From NCBI GenBank assembly GCA_946887075.1, contig CAMPKA010000004.1, positions 103,618 to 167,617 of the forward strand: DNA of 64,000 bases, read 5' to 3'. The first letter of the stretch is position 1, and each line of letters begins with the position of its first letter. Source of the DNA: an uncultured Salinimicrobium sp. GTDB lineage: Bacteria > Bacteroidota > Bacteroidia > Flavobacteriales > Flavobacteriaceae. Under the pieces are notes generated by a model. It did not search any database. It was not told the origin of the DNA and was given only the letters and a program-made list of their open reading frames with translations. Shown in pieces: positions 51,386 to 62,200 of the stretch. The position numbers and the translations under genes were made by a program.

Positions 51386-53014
51386 ATGGGAAAAGGTGTA
51401 TTCCAGGTACCGCAGGCCATCAATGAACCAGTGAGATCATACGCTCCGGGAACCCCTGAAAGGGAAGCAGTCCTCAAGCAGTACAAGAAGATGTATAACA
51501 GCAAAACCGAAGTCCCCCTGTATATCGGTGGAGAAGAGATCAGAACGGGAGACACCGCTCCGATCAACCCTCCGCACGATCATAAGCACCACCTGGGGGA
51601 TTATCATCGTGCTTCTAAAGAACATGTAGAGAAAGCTATTACCGCAGCCCTGGATGCCAGGGAACAATGGGCAAACCTGGAATGGGAGCAACGGGCAGCC
51701 GTCTTTCTCAAAGCAGCAGAACTCGTTGCAGGTCCCTTCCGTGACAAAATCAATGCCGCCACCATGCTTGGCCAGTCAAAGAATATTTTTCAGGCCGAGA
51801 TCGATTCAGCCTGTGAACTGGTAGATTTTCTCCGCTTCAACGTGGAATATATGGTTCGGATATACGAGGAGCAACCAGAATCCACCTCTGATGCCTGGAA
51901 TAGGTTGGAGTACCGCCCTCTGGAAGGTTTCGTTTATGCGGTAACCCCTTTCAATTTTACGGCGATTGCTGGCAATCTGCCCTCGGCTCCGGCCCTGATG
52001 GGAAATGTCGCGGTATGGAAACCGAGCGATTCCCAGGTATATTCCGCCCAGGTAATCATGGAGGTTTTTAAAGAGGCCGGAGTGCCAGAAGGAGTGATCA
52101 ATATGGTCATGGGAGACCCGAAGATGATCAGCGACACCGTCCTTGAACACCGGGATTTTGCTGGACTTCACTTTACCGGAAGCACCACGGTGTTCAAAAA
52201 CCTCTGGCAACAGATCGCTCAAAACATCCATAAATACAGATCGTACCCCAGAATCGTTGGTGAAACCGGAGGGAAGGATTTCATCATCGCCCACCCGAGT
52301 GCAAGAGCAAAGCAGGTAGCCACTGCAATTTCGCGGGGTGCGTTCGAATTCCAGGGGCAGAAGTGCAGCGCGGCCTCAAGGGTTTACCTGCCAAAAAGCC
52401 TTTGGGAGGATGTAAAAACCTATGTTGTGGAAGATGTTAAATCCTTTAAAATGGGTTCTCCCGAGGATATGGGAAATTTCATCACCGCTGTCATTCATGA
52501 AGCCTCCTTTGACAAGCTGGCCAAGTTCATAGATGCCGCTAAACAAGATTCGGAAGCTGAAATAGTGGTAGGTGGCAATTATGACAAATCCAAGGGCTGG
52601 TTTATCGAACCCACAGTTATCCTGACCGACAATCCCCGGTACAGTACGATGTGCACAGAACTGTTCGGACCTGTTGTGACAATTTACCTGTATGAAGATG
52701 ACCAATGGGAGGAAACCCTTAAAGAAATAGATGGTGCGACGGAATACGCCTTAACCGGAGCGATATTTTCTCAGGATCGGTATGCCGCTGCCCAGGCGAC
52801 ACGCGCCTTGCAAAATGCCGCCGGGAACTTCTATATCAATGACAAGCCTACCGGAGCGGTGGTAGGACAACAGCCCTTCGGAGGTGCCCGGGGAAGTGGA
52901 ACCAATGACAAGGCCGGTTCTATCCTGAACCTCTATCGCTGGGTATCCCCCAGAACGATCAAGGAAACCTTTGTCAGCCCGACGGACTACCGCTACCCCT
53001 TCCTCGGAAAGTAA
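51386..53014 (+). CDS. pruA: L-glutamate gamma-semialdehyde dehydrogenase
   Basis: PruA oxidises glutamate semialdehyde (pyrroline-5-carboxylate) to glutamate with NAD, the second step of proline use. The 542-residue protein has the aldehyde dehydrogenase core with general base E293 (VGETGGKDF) and nucleophile C327 (GQKCSAASR), and late motifs ELFGPVVTIYLY and QQPFGGARGSGTNDKAG. The length fits the monofunctional (non-PutA) P5C dehydrogenase. It is followed by a strong terminator. Confidence 0.95.
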   Translation: MGKGVFQVPQAINEPVRSYAPGTPEREAVLKQYKKMYNSKTEVPLYIGGEEIRTGDTAPINPPHDHKHHLGDYHRASKEHVEKAITAALDAREQWANLEWEQRAAVFLKAAELVAGPFRDKINAATMLGQSKNIFQAEIDSACELVDFLRFNVEYMVRIYEEQPESTSDAWNRLEYRPLEGFVYAVTPFNFTAIAGNLPSAPALMGNVAVWKPSDSQVYSAQVIMEVFKEAGVPEGVINMVMGDPKMISDTVLEHRDFAGLHFTGSTTVFKNLWQQIAQNIHKYRSYPRIVGETGGKDFIIAHPSARAKQVATAISRGAFEFQGQKCSAASRVYLPKSLWEDVKTYVVEDVKSFKMGSPEDMGNFITAVIHEASFDKLAKFIDAAKQDSEAEIVVGGNYDKSKGWFIEPTVILTDNPRYSTMCTELFGPVVTIYLYEDDQWEETLKEIDGATEYALTGAIFSQDRYAAAQATRALQNAAGNFYINDKPTGAVVGQQPFGGARGSGTNDKAGSILNLYRWVSPRTIKETFVSPTDYRYPFLGK

Positions 53015-53059
53015 GAATTGCCGGCAACTACCCCCTGGGGGTAGCCAAATCAATATTGA

Positions 53060-53094
53060 AACCACCGTTCACGGTTCCTGAACGGTGGTTTTTT
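53060..53094 (+). terminator. Intrinsic terminator after pruA
   Basis: A 12-base perfect stem (53060-53071 with 53079-53090) with a 7-base loop is followed by TTTT. Confidence 0.93.
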
Positions 53095-53227
53095 GTTGTG
53101 TTCCATTTCCAAGGAAAATATCTAGGGACCCGTCCAAGGATCGCTTTGTGCAGTTCATCGTTTATTTCTACCAGTCATCTAATACTCAAGCTTTTACCAT
53201 TTAATCGGCGTACATTAGCCTGTTAAG

Positions 53228-53246
53228 CGGTCGCATTTTACGACCG
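53228..53246. repeat. Inverted repeat before the giant secreted protein gene
   Basis: CGGTCG and CGACCG face each other across a 7-base A/T-rich spacer, with two further matched bases beyond one mismatch. It sits 33 bases before the ATG, where an operator or leader hairpin could act. Confidence 0.45.
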
Positions 53247-53278
53247 TTTGCTGCCCCTTATTTTCAACAATTCTGCTT

Positions 53279-56200
53279 ATGGTAAAAAAACTACTTTTTA
53301 AAGTTACTGTTTCCTGGGCTCTTATACTTACCTCAATAGCGACCTTTGCGCAATGTCCTAACACCTTAAGTATCAGTTCTTCCGAAGGCCAGAATATCTG
53401 TGCCGGTACTTCGGTAACTTTCACCGCTGATGCTCAGGGCGTTCAGAATCTTCAATACCAATGGAAGATCAACGGCAATAATTCAGGAGGTCCCACGGCC
53501 TCCAACACCTTTACCAGTTCCAACCTCAGCAACGGGGATAAGATCAGCCTGACGGTCACCTCCACGGTTGATTCCTGTACAAAGACCAGTGATAATACTC
53601 TGACGATGACGGTGAATCCCCTGAAAACCCCCACCGTATCAGTCAGCGTCTCCAAACAAACCGCTTGTCCGGGAGAAGAGATCACCTTTACGGCCACCAA
53701 CACCAATGGCGGCCCCAATCCCTCGTATGCCTGGTATATCGGGTCAGGTTCGAGCGCAGCCCAGACCGGCACCTCCAATATCTTTAAAATTACCAACCTG
53801 ACCAACGGACAACAGGTCAGGGTAGTGCTCAGCAGCTCCGCAAACTGCCTGACCAGTCCGACGGCAGAGACCACCTCAGCAGCTATAACCATTAATCCTG
53901 CAGCACCGAACCTCCCAAATGAAATATCCGGAACTTCTACAGGAATATGTCCTGGCCAGGAACTCACCTATAGCCTTTCCGGGGCGGAAAGGGCAGAGAC
54001 CTTCATCTGGACGCTTCCCACAGGATGGACCGGCTCCAGTACCACCAACAGCATTACAGTCACCGCAGGGACTTCAGGCGGTGCCATCAAAGTGCAGGCA
54101 CAGAACACCTGTGGATCGAGTAACGTAAAAACCATGGATGTGGAGGTCGCTCCCGGAGCGCCTGGTAAGCCGGCACCCATAGAGGGCTTTGCAAGCGTCT
54201 GCCCGGGTACCGAGGTTACTTACAAGATCCCGGCGGTTCCCGATGCGGAGACCTACACCTGGACAATTCCCGACACCTGGAGCGGAGCAAACAGCAGCAC
54301 CAATACGATCACCCTGACCGCCGGCTCCGCAGGAGGAAATATTTCGGTTACAGCGCAGAATTCCTGCGGGGAAAGTACAGCCACCACTTTTGCCGTGACC
54401 GTAAAACCTGGTATTCCTGTTGCACCGGGGGCCATTTCCGGTGTATCAGCAGTATGTCCGGGCAGCGCGCAGACCTATAGCATAGATCCTGTTCCCAATG
54501 CATCGGATTATGTCTGGATCCTTCCGGCAGGCTGGTCCGGAACCAGCACTTCCACTTCCATTCAGGTCACCGCCGGTTCCACCGGAGGTCAGATTTCGGT
54601 CCAGGCCCGCAACGAATGTGGAACCGGAGAGAAAAGCACCCTTCAGACCACGATCAAGGCGGGTACTCCCGAAGCTCCATCAGCCATAAGTGGTTCGAAC
54701 GCGGTATGCCCATCCGTCCCGGAAACTTATTCAGTGGAAGCTGTTACCGGTGCTACCCAATATGTCTGGACCTTCCCGGCGGGTTATGCCCCGGCCTCCA
54801 CCACAACTGCCGAACCTCAGGTAACGGTTACCACGGCTGCATCAGGTTCAGGAACCATTTCGGTTAAGGCGGTTAATGATTGTGGGGAGAGTACAAGCAC
54901 CAGCCTTGCCGTCACTGTTTCTCCCCCGGCTCCCGTGATGTCCGGTTCGATTCAGGGTCCCGCAAGTGTCTGTAACGGAGGTACGGGCCTTCAATATACC
55001 ATCGGTCCTATTCAAAATGCAGACAACTATACTTGGACCGTACCTTCCGGATGGACCATAACCGGGGGAACAGGTACAAATTCCATCAAGGTCACTGCGG
55101 GACCCTCCGGAACCATCTCCGTGATTGCAGAAAATGAATGCGGTCCGAGTTCCTCGACCAGCATAGCGGTTACAACGACTTCTGGAAAACCGGGAGCACC
55201 CGGTACAATTTCCAGCACCCTGCCCAGTACAGCCATCTGTCCACCCTACAACACCACTTTCTCTATTTCGGGGATACCCGGAGCAACTTCCTATAACTGG
55301 ATTCTTCCTGCAGGTTGGGAGATCGCCTCAGGGGCAGGTACAACTTCCATCTCGGTCAATATTACCAATAATGCGGCTTTCACGCCAAGCCAGTCCATTA
55401 GTGTCGAGGGAGTCAATGTCTGTGGCGCCGGCCCTCGAAGTACACTCTCAGGGATCGCGATTGATGAATATGTCGTGGCAGATCTGGGAGCGGATACTAC
55501 AGTCTGTAGCGCTACCCAAAAGCTGAACTTATCAGGATGGGTAGCTTTTGGACAAAATGCTTCCAAACTCAAGATAACCAGTTTAACGAGCACCGGAACT
55601 GGAAGTCTTGTCAATCCCAACAATGGAAAAGTCGATAGTTTCACCTACTCTTACACCCCTTCTGCCGCTGATCTTGCAGCAGGACAGGTGAAAATTTCCC
55701 TGGTAACGGAAAAACCTGGAGGTGCCTGTGATGCCGGGCGTGATGACATGATCATCTTCTTCCGGGCCTTGCCGACGGCTGAGATCACAGCTGTTTCTCC
55801 GGTCTGCATCGGTAGTACTACCACCCTTAATTTCTCCGGTACCCCGAATAGCCGGGTAACCTATTCCTGGGGAGGCAGCACCCAGGCGACGGTTGACTTA
55901 AACGCTTCTGGAACAGCCTCAGTGGAATCTGTTCCGATCAACAGCAATACCACTTTCTCCCTTACCAAGGCAGTCAATCTTGACACCCCGGCCTGTACAA
56001 ATTCACTGTCCAAGACTCTGGTGGTGCAGGCCACTGCTCCTCCCACTGCTCAGATTTCATATGCGGGCACACCCTTCTGCTCGACCCTTACCGATCCGCA
56101 ACAGGTGACCCTCACAGGAACCGGAGCCTACACTGGAGGCAGCTTCTCTGCTCCGGAAGGACTCCTCATCGATCCCGGCACCGGGGCTATAACTCCTTCG

Positions 56201-59200
56201 GGAAGCACAGCCGGCACTTATGTTGTGAGCTATACAACCACACCTTCAGGAGGTTGTTCGGCGGTTACTTCTACCACCCAAATCACCATTACCCCCCGGC
56301 CTTCAGCCAGCATTGCGTACGAGGCCACCTCTTTTTGTTCAGAAGACAAAGCAATAAAAAACGTCCAGCTCACGGGAGAAAATGGGTATCTCGGAGGACA
56401 ATTTGCGGCCACACCTGCCGGGCTCGATCTAGATGCGACTACAGGTGCCATTGATCCTCTCTCCAGCGAACCCGGTTCCTATACCGTTACCTATACGAGT
56501 CTTGCTGAAGGCGGATGTGAACCGGTTACCGCTACAACAGCCGTAGCCATCACTCAGAACCCATCTGTTGACCTGTCCTATTCCCAAACCGCTTTCTGTA
56601 AGTCCGACAATTCCGAAAAAATGCCCATCCTGAGTGGCACAGCTAATGAGGGTGGATCCTTTTCATCAGATGAAGGTCTCGCCATCAATGCTGATGGAGT
56701 CATTACACCAGGTCTAAGTACCCCGGGGGTATACACCGTCACCTATAGTATCCCCGCGTCAGGGGGATGTGGGGTGGTAACGGGATCAGCCGAGGTGACC
56801 ATCACGACTGTTCCTCAGGCGGAAATCACATATGCAGGACCTTTCTGTACATCACAGACCACGCCTGCAGAGGTGTCCTTCAGCAATACTGCAGGGAATT
56901 ACCAGGGTGGCTCATTTTCCAGCGATCAGCCGGGAATCTCTCTTGATCCTGTGACTGGTGCCATTTCTCCTGATTCCAGTGAGCCGGGAGAATACGTCAT
57001 CACCTACACCACCCCCGAAAATGGAGGTTGTGCCCCATTAGGATTCACAACAAGTGTGGTGATCACAGGGAATCCTGCGCCGACCATAATGTATCCTGCC
57101 ACCCTTTGCTCCTCCGACACGGCGACATACTCCGTAGATTTCGGAGCGACCCCGGCAGAGCTCCAGACCGGAACCTTTTCTGGAAGCAGCGGTCTTGCCA
57201 TAGATAACCAGGGAGTCATTACCCCCTCTGGAAGCACCCCTGGCGATCATACCATTACGTATACCCTGGGCGCTTCGGGAGGCTGTGAGGAGATTTCAGT
57301 CACCACAAGTATCCTGATCTATGATAAACCAGTGATCACCACACAACCTGAGAACCTCGGGATCTGTTCTACGAATTCCGCTAGCTTCACCGTAGTTGCT
57401 CAGGGGGATGATCTTTCCTATGAGTGGAAAAGAACAGACGGGACTGCCATCGTTCAGGCCACCGGAATCACCTCTCCTACCCTGAGCTTTGCCAATGCCA
57501 CCTCTGAGAATGCCGGCGAATATTATGTCGTCGTAACGGGTGCAGCCGGATGTGCAAGTGTGGAATCTGACAGGGTAACCCTTAATGTAGATGAGAACAT
57601 CATAATTGTAGAGCCCGCCGCCCCTGAAACTTTCTGCGATGAGGAGATCCAAGAGATTCAGTTTAATTTCGTCGCCCATGCTAACGGGGCTCCCTTAACT
57701 TTCTCATGGATCAAGGACGGAAATACGCTGGCAGAGGTAAGTGGTAAAATCGAGATGACAGTGTCAGCTCCGGTTGATGGAGAATATACCGGAACCCTTA
57801 CGATATATAATGTAACGCTGAGTGACAATGGCGTCTATGCGGTCAAGGTCAAAGGCCCGGATTATTTTACCTGTCCAGAAGCCACCTCAAAAACCTTTTC
57901 CTTAAGTGTTTCCCCTTTACCGGAAGCACCTGTAGTTCAGGATATCGCCTACTGCCAGGGAGATATCGCCGCACCTCTGACAGCTGAAGGAACAAATCTT
58001 ACCTGGTATTCTTCGGAAACAGGTACCGAAGCTTTGTCTGGTCCTCCAACGCCTGGCACAGCCGCTGAAAATGTCGGAGAAACAGTTTATTGGGTAACCC
58101 AAAAACCCGACTTCTGCGAAAGCCCTAGGGCGGCTTTGACCGTTACAGTTAATCCCACACCAGTAGCACCAACCGTCGCGAATACTGCCCTTTCTTATTG
58201 TTATGGTGCCGTAGCAGATCCGCTTGAGGCTACGGCGACTGCAGGCAATTCCCTGTTGTGGTACGGACCCAACGACTCTTCGGTGCTCCTCACTTCAGGG
58301 GCTCCCGTTCCAGATACCGAAATTACCGGTCTCACGACCTATTGGGTAAGTCAAACTACCGGCACCTGCGAAAGCGAACTGGTAGAGGTCAGCATTGAAG
58401 TCAACCCACTGCCTGTGGTAGCTGTTACAGGAGATGATTCCATTGTCTGTAGAGGCAATTCCACAACGCTTCATGCCAGCGGGGCCACCACATACAGTTG
58501 GTCCTCAGGGGAGACAGTACTTGGAACAGGTGCAGACTTTATAGTGACTCCTAATGTCACATCAGAATACACGGTTACCGGAACGGACGACAAAGGATGT
58601 ATCGCTACATCAACCATCGTGGTGGAGGTTGAGGAGCCTAGTGAAGGGGGCGACATCACCGCTCCTGCCTCTGTCTGTATTGGTCCCAATAGTGCAACCC
58701 TCGGCCTTTCCAACCATGTAGGGGATATCCTCCGATGGGAAAGCTCGAAAGACGCCGGAACTACCTGGAGTCCAATCAACCAAACGACCCCTAGTATAAC
58801 AGTGGAGAATTTGAGCTCAGAAACCCATTTCCGGGCTGTGGTAAAAAACGGGGTTTGCCAAGAAACCTATTCCGAAGTGGCCGTCATTGCCATTGACCCT
58901 AAACCAGTCGGAGGCAAACTGGCATTCGACATAGAAACCCAGGCAAGGGTTTACCTGATTTGCGAGGGTGCAGGACCTGGCTACGCCGTTCCCCTGAACC
59001 TTTCCGGGGAGGTAGGAGAAGTTTTTGCGTGGAAATACCGCGCCTTCAACGCCACTTCCTGGCAAACTGTAAAGGCTGCAGATGGCAGCAACTATACCGG
59101 CCTGTCCTTAAGTGCGGACCAGATAGAATCGCTGGGGATTACCCAAACCACCGTCTTTACAGTCGAGATCAGCAGCGGTGTTTGTACTCCTAATGCGCTT

Positions 59201-62200
59201 TCTGAAACAGCTTTGATCAGTGTGGTGGCCACAGATATTCAACCCTCTCCGGTAGAAGCCAATCCCTCCGTTGTGTGTCTGGGAGAACCGGTGACTTTAA
59301 CCGGGGGCACAGGTTTTGCTGAAAATCCGGACCTGTGGTCCGGCGGTGCCTTTGACAATGCATCTATCACCAACCACGGATGGCGCATTAGAAGACAAAA
59401 CAATACGACAGATCTGGGCTTCGATACGGATGCCAACAACACGGAATTCGACAGGTGGAAGCGTGCCACCCCAAGAAGCTTTACAACCGCGAGCCTTACG
59501 AGTCCTTACCCTACTTCCCTTGTGTATTACGATTCCGGAGTGGAAGGCAGCACTGAAGGCAATAAAGGATTTGCTCTGGTTTCGGGGAACTACTCCTCTA
59601 CTATGGAAACCCCCATTTTCAATCTCGGCAGTGCAGATGAAGCGGTGCTTACCTTCGATCAGGCCTACAACCTGACTCCCGGAGCGGAGATCAAGGTGGA
59701 AATATCCACCGATGGTGGGGCCACCTACACTACCCTTTACGTGCAGGCAGGCCCCGCCGTGAGCGGCAACAACAGTAATTTCGGTGGTGGCACAAAGGAA
59801 ACCAGGCCTAACAACAAAATGGAACTCGATCTTGGAGCCTATATGGGAATGGCCAATTTAAGGATCCGGTTCAACTACACAGGGGCCCGATCAGGAGACG
59901 TTTGGGCAGTGGACAACATTAAAGTTCCGGCAGGACCACAGGGAGCCGGAATGACCTGGACAGATTATACTGATCCCAACAACCCTGTCGTCATTGGCAC
60001 CTCAGACACGGAAACCTGGGTACCTTCCAAGATCGGATTGAACACCTTCGAATTCCAGACCAAACTGGTATTTGATTCCCAGGGCGATGCCTGCGACGTT
60101 GCGATCAATGCGAAAACCATTGATGTTTTCGTTTACGACACCTATACCACTACCGTCACGGCGGATTTGGGAAGCTGTGGAAACTTTAAGGTGGAGCTCA
60201 ATGCCACGGTGGTCAACGGTGCGGGTGAAACAGTCATGAGCTATCCCACTCCGGATGGGTACGTCGGAAGCTGGGTAATAACTGGTGACGCGGAACTTAT
60301 CGATTCAAATCCTGAAGACGACATTCTTGCTGTGAATGATCCCCAGGCTTTTCTGAAAGTATCAGAAGTTGGCACCTATTCTGCGCAATGGACCCTCACC
60401 CCCAGCTTTGCCAACGAAACAGGTGAGGTCTACCCTGTCCCGGCAACCTGCGCTCTGAGCCCGGCCCCACTTGAAATCGTCATTGAAGGTTGTACCACCC
60501 TGGACTTCGACGGGGTTGATGATTATGTGGATCTTGGTTCGGGATATACCGGCGCTGTGAGTGTTGAGGCATGGATCAGGCCCTTTGAAAGACCAACCCC
60601 AACTGGAGGGACCACCGACCCGGCCACAGGCACAGTGATTTCCTCGCCTAGTTTTCATCTTGATATGGCGGAGTTGAGTACCTATGTCACCCCGGGTACC
60701 CGTTGGTACCATGTGGTAGTTACCTCAACCGGAACCTTGTATATCGATGGGATTCCAGTGGGTAAATCGACTTCAACCTCTCCAGCCACGGGCAATAGAA
60801 CATTAATCGGCGCAAAATGGAACAACAGCTCCGGGGAAGCGGAAAATTATTTCTCTGGATGGATCGAAGAAGTACGGATCTGGAATGGAGAAATACCTCA
60901 AGAGCAGGTTCGATTTCTGATGAACCAGAGACTGCAGAACTTGGCCAATATCGGGGTGGAAATTCCCTTACCTGCACCAGGCCTAGGTTATGGAAAACTG
61001 CTTGGTTATTTCCAACTTTTGACCACAACAATTACGAGTGGGAATACTCCTAACCTTGCCCTGAGCGGCCTCGCGGGACGGCTTCACAACATGGAGACGC
61101 TCCAGGAAAATACCGCTCCGCTTCCATATACGACTTTCCAGGACGGCGTTTGGACTGATGAGGGCAGCACCGGTCCCTGGACCCACTGGGACGTATGGGA
61201 TATTCCGAATGCTCAGGGAAGCAATAGTACCGCCATAAACTGGAACATCGTGAAAACCGATCACAATGTGCAGTCAGGTGCCAAGGATATCACCGTTTTA
61301 GGCCTGAAATCCACAACCCCTGATAAACTGTTGACAGTCGCAGACCCGTCTTCCTCAATGAATGAATACAATGCAGGCCAGATGTTACGGGTAACACATT
61401 ATCTGTTGCTCAACGGCAACATCGATCTCTTCGGAGAATCGCAGCTGGTCCAGGATCTGGCAAGCATTCTCGACGCCTCGAGCCAGGGTTGGCTGGAAAG
61501 GGACCAACAAGGGACCAGAAGCAGCTTCAACTATAATTACTGGAGCTCTCCCGTCAGCCCAGGCGGGCTCAACGCGGATTATTCCATTTCGTCGGTCATG
61601 CTGGACGGAACCACGCAAACACCACGACCCATCGATTTTGGCGGAACCTATTTCTATGCCGACGGTGCCTTGACCAGCCCGATTAAGATCAGCACCTACT
61701 GGCTCTATAAATTCCATGGCCTGGCAAACGACTACTTTTCCTGGGAATGGTTAGGTAAAGATGGATTAATTGACGTAGGTGAGGGTTATACCATGAAAGG
61801 GACTTCAGGAAGCGCTGCCATCGAAGATCCCCAGAACTATACCTTCAAAGGTTTGCCGAACAATGGATCGATCTTAATGGACCCTATGAGTGCAGCTGGT
61901 GACGGGGTAAACTACCTGATTGGTAATCCGTATCCTTCCGCAATAAATGCAGACCAGTTCATCCGCGACAACCTGAAGGACGTGGCAGGGGGTGAAAATG
62001 AAACTAACGTGTTCAATGGCTCCCTTTATTTCTGGTCCCATTTTGCGGGCTCCACCCATTACCTCCAGGAATATATCGGGGGATATGCAGTCTATAATCT
62101 CTCAGGAGGCATCAAGGCCGTGGCCAATGATGACAGGATAAACAATACTGATCAGGAGGGAGGAAAAATGCCGGGAATGTACATCCCCATTGGCCAAGCC

